Shown here piece by piece: positions 12,312-20,505 of a stretch of 20,505 nucleotides of DNA; the first letter of the stretch is position 1, and each line of letters starts with the position of its first letter. This DNA is from an uncultured Campylobacter sp. (GTDB lineage Bacteria; Campylobacterota; Campylobacteria; Campylobacterales; Campylobacteraceae), in contig NZ_CALKTQ010000072.1 in assembly GCF_937997465.1 (NCBI RefSeq), positions 1-20,505 on the forward strand, given 5' to 3'. The notes under the pieces were generated by a model. That model made no database searches. It saw only the letters and a program-made list of their open reading frames with translations, and was not told the DNA's origin. Both the position numbers and the translations under genes were made by a program.

Positions 12312-13064
12312 ATGGAAATTTTATCGGTTGCATCGATCGGATACGTGTGTTTGGGACTATTTGTCGGCTTTTTGTCTGGATTTTTGGGCATCGGAGGCGG
12401 CGCAGCGGCCGTGCCGATACTCATATTTTTGGGCTTTGACGTCAAATACGCAATCGGCGTAAGCGTCCTGCAGATGGTGTTTAGCTCGGTTTACGGCTCG
12501 TTTTTAAATATAAAAAATAAAAACGTCGATCTAAAGCCCGCTTTGGTTCTAGGTATCGGCGGCTTTTGCGGGGCGAGCGCGAGCGGTTTTATTGTAGCGA
12601 GCGTACCGTCTAAATTTTTGCTTCTAACGCTTATTTGTATTCAAACTTTTAACGTTATTAAGCTATTTTTTAAAAATCCTGAGCCCAAAGGCGCGCAAAA
12701 TCCCTCTCTCGTTCCGCTTTTTTTCGTCGGGCTTTTTGTCGGTATAGTAGCTATTAGCGTGGGTATCGGCGGCTCGGTCATTATAATGCCCGTCTTGATA
12801 AATTTTCTCAACTACGACATCAAAAAGGCTATTAGTACTGGGCTATTTTTCGTGATATTTTCATCGATTTCGGGCTTTATTAGCCTCGCTTCGCAGGGGC
12901 TCGTGCAGTACGAGGTCGGCGTTTTAGTCGGTATCGGCTCGCTTATAAGCGTGAGATTTGGTGTAGCTTTAGCACAAAAAATTGACCGCACCGTCCAAAA
13001 AAGATGTTTGCTCGCGCTTATTTGTACGACGTTAATCATAATGATAAATAAGCTTTTTGCTTAA
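12312..13064 (+). CDS. TauE/SafE family inner-membrane anion exporter
   Basis: The product has 250 aa and is very hydrophobic, with about 7-8 membrane helices. The two internally related halves each begin with the family signature: GLFVGFLSGFLGIGGGAAAVP (about 15-35) and FVGLFVGIVAISVGIGGSVI (about 138-157), the G-x-G-G repeats typical of TauE/SafE (UPF0721) permeases. Members export sulfite, sulfoacetate or related organosulfur anions; the substrate here cannot be told from sequence. AAGGCGAG precedes the ATG by about five nt. No sulfur-metabolism gene is adjacent. A GC-containing palindrome (13118-13137) separates it from the convergent methyltransferase gene. Confidence 0.88.
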   Translation: MEILSVASIGYVCLGLFVGFLSGFLGIGGGAAAVPILIFLGFDVKYAIGVSVLQMVFSSVYGSFLNIKNKNVDLKPALVLGIGGFCGASASGFIVASVPSKFLLLTLICIQTFNVIKLFFKNPEPKGAQNPSLVPLFFVGLFVGIVAISVGIGGSVIIMPVLINFLNYDIKKAISTGLFFVIFSSISGFISLASQGLVQYEVGVLVGIGSLISVRFGVALAQKIDRTVQKRCLLALICTTLIIMINKLFA

Positions 13065-13117
13065 ATTTGAGCTTATAAATTTAAAATAATACGATTAAAT
13101 TTGCGATAAATAAGAGA

Positions 13118-13137
13118 GTGGGGTAAATTTACCCCAC
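13118..13137. terminator. 20-bp perfect palindrome between convergent genes
   Basis: GTGGGGTAAATTTACCCCAC is self-complementary and can form a 7-8 bp stem with a GC clamp at its base. It sits 53 nt after the TauE/SafE stop and 16 nt from the convergent methyltransferase stop. There is no T-run on either side, so it would be an atypical terminator; a protein-binding dyad is possible. Confidence 0.5.
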
Positions 13138-13153
13138 CCGTCTTCAATAAAAA

Positions 13154-14737
13154 TCAGAAATTTTCTAAAAATCCGCCGTCGCTTAGTTTTAGCTCGAGGT
13201 CCTTTACGTAGTCTTCGGCTGCCTTTTGGTATTCGTTTTTGCTGACGGTTTTTATTGCTTCGCCGTTTTTGCCGGCAAACTCCAGATTCCTTTCGCGTGC
13301 AAATTTTACCGTTTGTTTTACGATATTTTCGAGCGAGTTTTTGCCGTTAAATTTAAGCGCGATAAAGGCGTCAAACTGCGAAAAGTTTGCCGGTACGTTT
13401 AGTTCGTCAGCAATTTTGATCACTGGTTCGCCCGTGGTGCTGAAATATTCAAAATACCCGCGCGCCCGCTCTTTTAGGCGACTTTTTCCAGCTTCGTAAA
13501 CGATTTTAGGACGCTCATAAGTCGTTAGCTTGGCGCAGTCTGCGGCTAAAATTTCCATAAAGCCGAAGTACGCTGATTTTACCGCATTTTCGTCGTCTTT
13601 CAAAAGCGCTGCGACGTCGGCGAAATTTACGCTTGCCGGATATACGTCGGTAAAGACTTGATAAAGCCAGTCATAATCCGGCTTCATTAGAGCATTTTTG
13701 GCATCCACGTAACCGTCTTTCGTTTTATTGAAACCTGTAGATATGTGTAGTTTGCAAAGCTCATCTACGCCGATATTTACGCTAAAATCACTTGGGAAGA
13801 TTTCTTTGTGTACTATCATGCTGCTTCTAAAAACTCTATTGGTTAAAAAGTCAAGTATCTGTTCTCTTTCGATACGCGAGTTAAAATTTGCATTTATATA
13901 TGAGTCGAATTCTTCTAGGCCTAAATTTGACTGAAAAACGTCCTCGAGCCCCACTTCGGCTAGATAAGCAAGGTTGTTTTCTGTCAAGTGATCTATAAAA
14001 TGTCTAAAATAAATCGGGTTATTAAAAGCTTCTAAGTATTCGTGCGCAATGTATGAGTCTGCGGTAGTTAGAATGTGATCGATATGAAATTTTAAGCTAT
14101 CGAAATTTACCCAAACTTGACTTACGTTGCCGTCTTTTTGGCAAAATTTGGCGTATTCTCCCAGCACCTTTAAAAGCTCCCTTGCTTTTGCTACCTTTGC
14201 CGTTTCGCTATCTATGTCGCGCGTACCGAAAATCAAAAAATCTCTGATCGTGTCTTTTATTTTCCAGCCGGGATACGTATTGTAGCTCACGTAGGCGACG
14301 CCGTTAGGACTCAAAAATCGCTTGATGGTTTTTAGGATCGCGTCCTTTACCATATTGGGCACCCAACTATAAACGCCGTGGCAGATGATATAGTCGAATT
14401 TACTGTAATCGCTCACGTCCGCATCCGTAAAATCGCAGATATCTTTTGCCATAAATTTTATATTATCCACGCGCATTTGTGCGGCTAGCTCTTTGGCTTT
14501 ATTTATCTGCACCTCGCTTAGATCTATGCCTAGCACCTTTGCCTGCGGATTTGCGATAGCAAAAGGAAACAAATTTCCGCCGTAGCTGCAGCCAATTTCT
14601 AGCACTTTGGCTGTTTTGGACGGCGGCGGAGTTAGCGATAAAAACGAAGCCAAAGCCTCAAGCCGCGCAGGCGAAGTGCCAGGGAAGGCAGCCGAGATAT
14701 ATGGAAGCTCGTCGTAGGATTTTTGGATGTTGTTCAT
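13154..14737 (-). CDS. PKMT-like SAM-dependent methyltransferase with regulatory domain
   Basis: The product has 527 aa. The N-terminal SYDELPY and the Rossmann motif I VLEIGCSYGGN (45-55) are followed by GIDLSEVQI (70-78) and ICHGVYSWVP (about 117-126), a class I methyltransferase. The central part, with FHIDHILTTADSYIAHEYLE, matches the methyltransferase regulatory domain (PF10119), and a C-terminal winged-helix-like region (about 400-490) follows. This three-part layout is that of the Rickettsia OmpB lysine methyltransferases PKMT1/2. Family knowledge suggests protein lysine methylation of a surface protein; in Campylobacter the substrate is unknown, and no partner gene is adjacent. AAGG lies eight nt before the ATG. 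The gene stands alone between a convergent exporter and the SLC13 transporter. Confidence 0.82.
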   Translation of the reverse strand: MNNIQKSYDELPYISAAFPGTSPARLEALASFLSLTPPPSKTAKVLEIGCSYGGNLFPFAIANPQAKVLGIDLSEVQINKAKELAAQMRVDNIKFMAKDICDFTDADVSDYSKFDYIICHGVYSWVPNMVKDAILKTIKRFLSPNGVAYVSYNTYPGWKIKDTIRDFLIFGTRDIDSETAKVAKARELLKVLGEYAKFCQKDGNVSQVWVNFDSLKFHIDHILTTADSYIAHEYLEAFNNPIYFRHFIDHLTENNLAYLAEVGLEDVFQSNLGLEEFDSYINANFNSRIEREQILDFLTNRVFRSSMIVHKEIFPSDFSVNIGVDELCKLHISTGFNKTKDGYVDAKNALMKPDYDWLYQVFTDVYPASVNFADVAALLKDDENAVKSAYFGFMEILAADCAKLTTYERPKIVYEAGKSRLKERARGYFEYFSTTGEPVIKIADELNVPANFSQFDAFIALKFNGKNSLENIVKQTVKFARERNLEFAGKNGEAIKTVSKNEYQKAAEDYVKDLELKLSDGGFLENF

Positions 14738-14795
14738 TTTGTAGCCTTAAGTTAAAATATTTTTACGATGATACAGCAACGCCTATTAAATAAGG

Positions 14796-14829
14796 GTAAA
14801 TTTAAGCGGTCAAAGCCGCCTAAATTTAC
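14796..14829 (-). terminator. Hairpin directly after the SLC13 gene
   Basis: Arms 14796-14809 and 14816-14829 pair over 14 bp with one mismatch around a 6-nt loop; the GC core is GCGG/CCGC. It abuts the stop codon of the SLC13 gene and lies 59 nt upstream of the PKMT-like start. It lacks a clean U-run on the minus strand (CCCTTATTTAA follows), so termination strength is uncertain. Confidence 0.58.
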
Positions 14830-16488
14830 TTAAAATTTAAGCCCAAAAACGGCCGAAGCGATAAAGACGACAGTTGCCGTGATAAGAAAAATGCCGATGA
14901 TATTTAGCCAGATTCCAGCTTTTATCATCGAGCTGATTTTTACGTAGCCAGAGCCGTATGCGATGGCGTTTGGCGGTGTGGCGACGGGCAGCATAAATGC
15001 AAACGTAGCCGCCATAGCAACCGGGATCGTAAATAGCATCACGTTTGCGCCGGTATAGCCAAGTCCCGCGCTAACGCCTGCGATGACGGGCAAAAAGGCC
15101 GCTGCGGTAGCGGTGTTTGACGTGATCTCGGTGAGGAAAATGACGAGCGTTACGACGGCCATGATGATTGCCGCGATAGGTAGCGCGCCGAGAGCAGAGA
15201 CCTGATGTCCGATCCAAAGCGACAGCCCGCTGCTGCTAAACTGCGCTGAGAGCGACAAGCCGCCGCCAAAGAGTATAAGGATATCCCAAGGTAGCTTTTT
15301 AGCGCTATCCCAGTCGATGAGACGCTCGCCACTTTTGTTTGCCGGCACGATAAATAGCAAAATCGCCGTACTCATCGCGATTATCGCATCTAGGCTGGCG
15401 ATTTTTACATCAAAGGACTTTAGGATAAAGCCCAGCGATATCCAGCACGCAGCCGCCGCTACGAAGATGACTCCGACTAGCTTTTCGGGCGTAGTTATGG
15501 GGCCTAGTTTATCTAGCTCGCCTTGGATCACTTTTTTGCCGTTTGGTATCTCGCCGATTTCAGGCTTAAAGAGCACGTAAGTGAGCAAAAACCAACACGC
15601 CGCAAGCATAACGACGCTAAGCGGCACGCCCACTAGCATCCACTCAAAAAAGCCGATCTCGATGCCAAATTCGTTTTTCATGTATGCGACCAGAAGGGCG
15701 TTTGGCGGAGTGCCGATGATGGTGCCTACTGAGCCTATCGAGGCGGCGTAGGCGATGCCTAGCATTAGCGAGATGCCGAAATTTGAGCTAAAAGTACTCG
15801 TTTTTTCTTTTATCTCTTTTGCGATGTCGCGGCCTTTGTGAAATACCGTATTCATAAAGCCGCCTTGCACGCCTTTGCGTGAAATTTCATCCAAATTTGC
15901 CACATCCTCGATCGCCGTAAACGTCCATTTTTGAGTCGTTAGGCGTCCGACCAAATGTAGTACGCTAAGACCCACCGGTAGCATCATTATGGCGGTTGCG
16001 GTGTTGCTCACCCACATGGATAAAAACCCCGTCGCCACCATAAATCCAGCCACCAGCCGCCTGGGGCTCGTGCCCACTAAAAGCACGATGCCAAGGGCGA
16101 TTCTGGTGTGCAGATTCCACCTTTGCATCGCAAGGGCTAACACGAAGCCGCCCATAAAAAGATAGATAGTGTCCGAAGCATACGGCGCCGCGACTACCTT
16201 AAACGCATCGACGCCTAGCACCGGAAATGCCACCATCGGTACCAGGGCGGTTGCGGGCAGGGCGATGGCCTCGGTCATCCACCACGCCGCCATCAGCGCA
16301 GCTACTGCGGCTACGACGGGCATAGCTTCTACATGCAGCTTTTTGCCCTTGGCTGCAGCTAGGGCGATGTCTCCTGCGTTTGCGGGGAAGATTTTATACA
16401 CCCAAATCGCTAGCAAAACGCCTAGCACCAGCCCGATGAGCTCGACTCGGTTTGTTCTTCTGTCTATAGGAATGTTTGGATTTGCCAT
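14830..16488 (-). CDS. SLC13/DASS family sodium-coupled anion (dicarboxylate-type) symporter
   Basis: The product has 552 aa with about 11-12 membrane helices in two inverted halves. Each half carries the sodium/substrate SNT motif: WVSNTATAIMMLPV at 159-172 and TSNTATAAAFLPV at about 455-467. The SLC13 signature near the end, FAFMLPVATPPNAIAYGSG, is intact, as is IGTPPNALLVAYM in the middle. Members import succinate, malate, citrate or sulfate with Na+. The TATPPNA-type ending and length favour di/tricarboxylates, which suits the carbon use of Campylobacter, but the substrate is inferred. AGGAG lies six nt before the ATG and TATTAT upstream serves as a likely -10. It diverges from uvrA and has its own hairpin at the 3' end. 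Confidence 0.88.
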   Translation of the reverse strand: MANPNIPIDRRTNRVELIGLVLGVLLAIWVYKIFPANAGDIALAAAKGKKLHVEAMPVVAAVAALMAAWWMTEAIALPATALVPMVAFPVLGVDAFKVVAAPYASDTIYLFMGGFVLALAMQRWNLHTRIALGIVLLVGTSPRRLVAGFMVATGFLSMWVSNTATAIMMLPVGLSVLHLVGRLTTQKWTFTAIEDVANLDEISRKGVQGGFMNTVFHKGRDIAKEIKEKTSTFSSNFGISLMLGIAYAASIGSVGTIIGTPPNALLVAYMKNEFGIEIGFFEWMLVGVPLSVVMLAACWFLLTYVLFKPEIGEIPNGKKVIQGELDKLGPITTPEKLVGVIFVAAAACWISLGFILKSFDVKIASLDAIIAMSTAILLFIVPANKSGERLIDWDSAKKLPWDILILFGGGLSLSAQFSSSGLSLWIGHQVSALGALPIAAIIMAVVTLVIFLTEITSNTATAAAFLPVIAGVSAGLGYTGANVMLFTIPVAMAATFAFMLPVATPPNAIAYGSGYVKISSMIKAGIWLNIIGIFLITATVVFIASAVFGLKF

Positions 16489-16514
16489 GATAACTCCTAT
16501 GCTTGGGATAATTT

Positions 16515-16520
16515 ATAATA
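16515..16520 (-). promoter_or_regulatory. Likely -10 for the SLC13 gene
   Basis: The minus strand reads TATTATAAAT in this place, 26 nt upstream of the ATG, with AGGAG between. TATTAT or the overlapping TATAAA could be the true hexamer. No clear -35 is present in the 175-bp divergent gap shared with uvrA. Confidence 0.45.
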
Positions 16521-16623
16521 CATCCAAAAAGCTTATGGCTTAAAAAATTCTTTTGCTTTAAAATTGATTTTTTACTAAAGTGTTGATAAAAGTAACAGCG
16601 ATTTTAGTTAAAGCGATTTTGGG

Positions 16624-16629
16624 TATAAT
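16624..16629 (+). promoter_or_regulatory. Extended -10 for uvrA
   Basis: TATAAT preceded by TTTTGGG is a good Campylobacter sigma-70 -10, 34 nt before the uvrA ATG. No LexA-like inverted repeat is seen; Campylobacter generally lacks a classical LexA SOS system, so constitutive expression is expected. Confidence 0.7.
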
Positions 16630-16663
16630 GACGGGTTAAAAATTTAAAATCACGGAAGCGAAA

Positions 16664-19519
16664 ATGAACGCAAACGACACCATAAAAATCACGGGGGCGC
16701 GCGAGCACAACCTGAAAAATTTAAACCTCGAAATCCCAAAAAACAAGCTCGTAGTTTTCACCGGACTTAGCGGTAGCGGCAAGAGCACGCTAGCGTTTGA
16801 CACGCTTTACGCCGAGGGGCAGCGCAGATATATGGAGAGCCTTAGCAGCTACGCCAGGCAGTTTCTAGACCGCGTAGGCAAGCCCGACGTCGATAAGATC
16901 GAGGGCCTCACGCCCGCCATCGCGATAGATCAAAAAACCACGTCTAAAAACCCGCGCTCGACCGTAGGCACGATAACGGAAATTTACGACTACCTGCGCC
17001 TTCTTTATGCTCGTATCGGTATCCAGCACTGCCACAAGTGCGGCAAACCGATCTCTAAAATGTCGGCTAGCGACATCATAAACGAGATCCAAAAGTTGCC
17101 CCAGGGCGCCAAAGTCGTCATCTACGCTCCGCTAGTGCGCGAGAAAAAGGGCACGTGGGCGGACCTGATCGAAAATTTACGCGGCAAAGGCTACGTGCGT
17201 GCTCAGATAGACGGCGTGCAGGTGAGATTAGACGAGGAGATCGAGCTAGCTAAAACCAAAAAACACACGATAAAGCTCATCGTAGACCGCATCGTGATAG
17301 ACGCCGATAACGCGCAGCGCCTAGCCCAAGACGTAGAAAAAGCGCTCGGCGAGAGCTACGGCGAGGTCGAGATCGAGATCGCAAATGCCGAAGAACTCGG
17401 GCTAAAAGAGAGTTTCATCCACTACAGCGAGCACTCGGCGTGCTTTGATTGTAAAATTTCATTTACGCCGCTTGAGCCGCTTAGCTTTAGCTTCAACTCC
17501 CCAAAAGGCGCGTGCGAGAGGTGCGACGGCCTTGGTATCAGATATAGCCTGGATCTAACCAAAGTAATCGACGAGGAAAAAAGCATCGAAGGCGGCGCGA
17601 TAAAGCTGCTTTACGGCTACAACATGAGTTATTATTATAAATTTTTGCTAGCTTTTTGCGAGCAAAACGGTATCGACGTCAAGCGCCCTTACTGCGAGCT
17701 TAGCGAGGATGAAAAGCGCCTCGTGCTCTACGGCAACGTAAAAGAGGTCGAGTTTTTCTGGAAGCGAAACAAGCTACTGCGCAAATTTGAGGGTGCGCTA
17801 AAAATCACTCACGGACTGCTAAAAGACTACAAGGACTTTGATGAATACATGAGCGAAAAAGTCTGCGACGACTGCGGCGGACACAGGCTAAAGCCTCAAA
17901 GCCTAGCCGTCAAGGTCGCAGGGCGCGGTATCGGCGAAATTTTAGATATGAGTATCGAAAACTGCACCGCGTTTTTCTCAGACGAGTCAAATTTTAGCTA
18001 CCTTAGCGAATACGATAAAACGATCGCAAAGCCGATATTTAAGGAGATAAACGAGAGGCTGTTTTTCCTCTACGACGTGGGGCTGGGCTATCTATCGCTG
18101 GGACGCGACGCGCGCACGATCAGCGGCGGCGAAGCGCAGCGTATCAGGATCGCTAGCCAGATCGGATCGGGTCTTAGCGGCGTGATGTACGTTCTAGACG
18201 AGCCTAGCATCGGCCTGCACGAGCGCGATACGCTAAAGCTCATCAAAACTCTGCGAAATTTGCAAGCCAAAGGCAACTCCGTGATCGTCGTCGAGCACGA
18301 TAAAAAGACGATCGAGGAGGCCGACTATGTCGTGGATATCGGGCCTGGAGCGGGGAAATTCGGTGGGCAGATAGTTTTTGCCGGCGACGTGAAAAGCCTG
18401 CTTGGCTCAAGTACGCAAACCGCGCTTTACATAAACGGCGAAAAGGAAATCGACTACCGAAAAGACCGCAAAAGCGACACGTGGCTTGAAATCTCAAATG
18501 TAAATATCAACAACATATCAAATTTAAGCGCGCGCTTCCCGCTGCGAAATTTAGTCGGCATCACGGGAGTTTCTGGCTCGGGTAAAAGCTCGCTCGTGCT
18601 GCAAACTCTTTTGCCTGAGGCCCAGGAGCAGCTAAACCGCGCTAAAAAGGTAAAAAAGGTCGCTGGGGTAAATTTGAGCGGACTAGAAAATCTAGACAAA
18701 GTGATCTACCTCGATCAAAGCCCGATCGGACGCACCCCGCGCAGCAATCCTGCCACCTACACGGGCGTGATGGACGAGATCAGAGGGCTTTTTGCGCAGA
18801 CTAAAGAGGCCAAACTGCGAGGTTACAAGATCGGCAGGTTTAGCTTCAACGTCAAGGGCGGACGCTGCGAAAAGTGCCAAGGCGAGGGCGAGATCACGAT
18901 CGAGATGCACTTTTTGCCCGACGTAAACGTCGTTTGCGACTCGTGCGGCGGCACCCGCTACAACGCGCAGACGCTAGAAATCCTCTACAAAGGCAAAAGT
19001 ATCGCGGACGTGCTAAATATGAGCATCGACGAGGCGGTGGAGTTTTTTAAATCCGTGCCCAAAATCGCTAGCAAACTAACGACACTGCAAGACGTGGGCC
19101 TAGGCTACATCACGCTGGGGCAAAACGCCGTGACGCTAAGCGGCGGCGAGGCGCAGCGCGTAAAGCTCGCAAAGGAGCTTAGCCGCTCGGATACGGGAAA
19201 TACGCTCTATATCCTCGACGAGCCGACTACTGGGCTGCATTTTGCCGACGTCGATAGGCTAGTGTGCGTGCTGCACCATCTCGTAGATCTTGGCAACTCG
19301 GTCTTCGTCATCGAGCATAACATGGACGTCATCAAAAACTGCGACTACATCGTCGATATGGGGCCAGAAGGCGGCGCAAAGGGCGGTAAAATCATCGCCG
19401 AGGGCAGCGTAAAAGAGGTCGCCAAAAATCACGCAAAAACGGGCAGTTATACGGGTAAATTTTTAGCCGAGGAGCTGGAAAATATGAAAAACGCGGCAAA
19501 AAAGGCGAAGAAAAAATAG
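16664..19519 (+). CDS. uvrA: Excinuclease ABC subunit A
   Basis: The product has 951 aa, full length. UvrA dimers scan DNA and load UvrB at bulky lesions in nucleotide excision repair. Walker A of the first ATPase is GLSGSGKS (34-41) and that of the second is GVSGSGKSS (about 634-642). SLSSYARQFL and IEGLTPAIAIDQK are conserved. Zinc modules show as paired CxxC: CHKCG, CFDCK...CERCDG and CEKCQGEGE...CDSCGG. ABC signatures TISGGEAQRIRIASQI and TLSGGEAQRVKLAKEL and Walker B VLDEPSIGLH and ILDEPTTGLH are intact. The protein ends in a Lys/Ala-rich tail. The RBS is weak (GGAAGCG). It is transcribed alone, from TATAAT at 16624, and marks the last core gene before an AT-rich segment. Confidence 0.98.
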   Translation: MNANDTIKITGAREHNLKNLNLEIPKNKLVVFTGLSGSGKSTLAFDTLYAEGQRRYMESLSSYARQFLDRVGKPDVDKIEGLTPAIAIDQKTTSKNPRSTVGTITEIYDYLRLLYARIGIQHCHKCGKPISKMSASDIINEIQKLPQGAKVVIYAPLVREKKGTWADLIENLRGKGYVRAQIDGVQVRLDEEIELAKTKKHTIKLIVDRIVIDADNAQRLAQDVEKALGESYGEVEIEIANAEELGLKESFIHYSEHSACFDCKISFTPLEPLSFSFNSPKGACERCDGLGIRYSLDLTKVIDEEKSIEGGAIKLLYGYNMSYYYKFLLAFCEQNGIDVKRPYCELSEDEKRLVLYGNVKEVEFFWKRNKLLRKFEGALKITHGLLKDYKDFDEYMSEKVCDDCGGHRLKPQSLAVKVAGRGIGEILDMSIENCTAFFSDESNFSYLSEYDKTIAKPIFKEINERLFFLYDVGLGYLSLGRDARTISGGEAQRIRIASQIGSGLSGVMYVLDEPSIGLHERDTLKLIKTLRNLQAKGNSVIVVEHDKKTIEEADYVVDIGPGAGKFGGQIVFAGDVKSLLGSSTQTALYINGEKEIDYRKDRKSDTWLEISNVNINNISNLSARFPLRNLVGITGVSGSGKSSLVLQTLLPEAQEQLNRAKKVKKVAGVNLSGLENLDKVIYLDQSPIGRTPRSNPATYTGVMDEIRGLFAQTKEAKLRGYKIGRFSFNVKGGRCEKCQGEGEITIEMHFLPDVNVVCDSCGGTRYNAQTLEILYKGKSIADVLNMSIDEAVEFFKSVPKIASKLTTLQDVGLGYITLGQNAVTLSGGEAQRVKLAKELSRSDTGNTLYILDEPTTGLHFADVDRLVCVLHHLVDLGNSVFVIEHNMDVIKNCDYIVDMGPEGGAKGGKIIAEGSVKEVAKNHAKTGSYTGKFLAEELENMKNAAKKAKKK

Positions 19520-19596
19520 TTTTAAGGCAGAAATTTTAATTTTACTGGATAACCAAATTAGTTATCGGTAAGCATTTTAAAACATGCAAAGTTTGA

Positions 19597-19602
19597 TATA
19601 AT
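19597..19602 (+). promoter_or_regulatory. Extended -10 for the DUF262 gene
   Basis: TGATATAAT is a full extended -10, 22 nt upstream of the ATG at 19624, with AAAGG between at a 6-nt spacing. The gap after uvrA also contains a small 6-bp inverted repeat (GATAAC/GTTATC, 19548-19566). The gene thus carries its own promoter. Confidence 0.65.
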
Positions 19603-19623
19603 GTATAAAAATAAAGGTTTAAA

Positions 19624-20505
19624 ATGAAAGAATATGAATTTAATAAACAAGATAGTAGCTTTGAAGAAAGTGAAAGTGAAGACAATAAAACTTATCCTAT
19701 AAAAGAAGCTAAAATTGAAAAACAGAGGTTTAGTGTTTTTGAGTTAAAGAGAAAAATAGATTCTGGAAATATTATAATAGATCCTGATTTTCAAAGAGAA
19801 TATGTATGGGACGAAAAACGTAAATCGGAGCTTATAGAGTCAATCTTAATGGGAATTCCTATACCTTTAATTTATACCAGTCAATCAAATGATGGTAAAA
19901 TGCAAATAGTTGATGGCAAGCAAAGGCTAAGTTCTTTAAGGGAATTTCTAAATAATAAATTTGAGTTAACGGGCTTAAAAATCTTAGATGATATTAACAA
20001 AAAAACTTTTAATAAATTAAATGATCTTCAAAAAACTAAAATAGAAGATTATATGTTTGATATTTATATGATAGTCCCTCCAACACCAGACGAGATAAAG
20101 TTTGATATATTTGATAGAGTAAATCGTGGAGGAGTACCGATTAATGCTCAAGAAATGAGAAATGCCCTGTATAACGGAGTTGCTACTGAAGTGATAAAAC
20201 AATTATGCAAATCGGAAGATTTTCAAAAAGCAGCTGGTGATCCTGACAAATCAAGAATGAAAGATAGGTATTTGGCTCTTAGGTTTTTAGCTTTTTATTT
20301 GTTATTTAATAATAAACTAAATTTTACCTATACTACATTGGATACCTTTTTGGGTAAAGTAATGTCTTTTATAAATAAAGAATATAAATATGAGGATTTT
20401 AACGAATTGACCGCAAATTTTGGTATAGCCATGAGTTTTATTTACAAACACTATAAAGATGATCTATTTAGGTTTAGCCCGAAAGAAGAAGGTAAAAAGC
20501 GAAGA
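19624..20505 (+). CDS. DUF262 domain protein (GmrS-like ParB/Srx fold), 3' end outside window
   Basis: The frame is open for 294 codons from ATG 19624 to the right edge. After a short acidic N-terminus (about 1-25), the DUF262 core is clear: DPDFQREYVWDEKRKSELIE (53-72), SILMGIPIPLIY, the nucleotide-handling motif DGKQRLSSL at 97-105 and FDRVNRGGVPINAQEMRNAL at about 163-182. DUF262 is the GmrS half of the type IV restriction enzyme GmrSD and also occurs in stand-alone phage-defence proteins; the DGQQR motif binds or hydrolyses NTP. Whether an HNH (DUF1524) domain follows cannot be seen. The base composition is much more AT-rich than uvrA, and codons favour A/T ends, which suggests horizontal gain. 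A transcription or partition role is less likely. Confidence 0.83.
   Translation, partial: MKEYEFNKQDSSFEESESEDNKTYPIKEAKIEKQRFSVFELKRKIDSGNIIIDPDFQREYVWDEKRKSELIESILMGIPIPLIYTSQSNDGKMQIVDGKQRLSSLREFLNNKFELTGLKILDDINKKTFNKLNDLQKTKIEDYMFDIYMIVPPTPDEIKFDIFDRVNRGGVPINAQEMRNALYNGVATEVIKQLCKSEDFQKAAGDPDKSRMKDRYLALRFLAFYLLFNNKLNFTYTTLDTFLGKVMSFINKEYKYEDFNELTANFGIAMSFIYKHYKDDLFRFSPKEEGKKRR

Noticed and set aside
16169..16543. 124-codon open frame on + opposite the SLC13 start
   Set aside because: Ala/Ser/Thr-rich translation is the expected antisense of membrane-protein codons; no RBS or family match.
19548..19566. Inverted repeat GATAAC/GTTATC after uvrA as terminator
   Set aside because: Only a 6-bp AT-rich stem with no T-run; too weak to call as a terminator.
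1..20505. tRNA, rRNA or CRISPR array
   Set aside because: No cloverleaf with TTCRA-type T-arm, no rRNA stretches and no regularly spaced direct repeats were seen on reading both strands.

Overview
The window looks like a chromosomal segment of a Campylobacter species, probably from the moderate-GC oral group (C. rectus/showae/curvus-like). The reasons are gene content and order, the very frequent AAATTT/CAAATTT words, and Campylobacter-style promoters with an extended -10 and little -35. The order Ppx/GppA - FliO-like - FliN - CheX-like - trpA - trpB - trpF - trpGD - trpE matches the C. jejuni Cj0353c-Cj0345 neighbourhood as I remember it. Species assignment is inference.

Layout. 1-291: C-terminus of a Ppx/GppA phosphatase on +. 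354-2058 (-): an overlapping flagellar/chemotaxis operon, CheX-like - fliN - fliO-like. 2121-4044 (-): trpA and trpB, overlapping by 8 nt. 4253-5875 (+): a membrane/coiled-coil/TPR gene inserted against the direction of the trp genes and split in frame by a single TAA; a strong bidirectional hairpin terminator follows. 5941-6543 (-): trpF. 6551-8399 (-): a restriction-modification pair, an EcoRI-family endonuclease and a D12-type adenine methyltransferase, packed between trpF and trpGD with 1-7 nt gaps and a GTGA overlap. 8396-10009 (-): trpGD fusion, with a TTG start. 10010-10401: a 392-nt structured non-coding gap holding a G-quadruplex motif, a C/G-rich hairpin, competing stems, a 99-bp imperfect palindrome and the trpE terminator. 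10402-11757 (-): trpE, with a good -10 and an 18-bp perfect palindrome upstream. 11806-12234 (-): exported DUF302 protein. 12312-13064 (+): TauE/SafE exporter. 13154-14737 (-): PKMT-like SAM methyltransferase. 14830-16488 (-): SLC13/DASS symporter. 16664-19519 (+): uvrA. 19624-20505 (+, runs off the end): AT-rich DUF262 gene, perhaps the first gene of an accessory or defence island.

How it fits together. All seven tryptophan activities are present: TrpE+TrpG make anthranilate, TrpD (fused to TrpG) adds phosphoribosyl, TrpF isomerises, and TrpA/TrpB finish. The genes are interrupted three times: by structured DNA after trpE, by the R-M pair after trpGD, and by a reverse-strand cassette after trpF. 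The locus thus looks like an accessory-gene insertion site inside a biosynthetic operon. The R-M pair appears to be transcribed and translationally coupled with trpGD and trpF, which would tie restriction to tryptophan-gene expression. That coupling is inferred from spacing and has not been shown.
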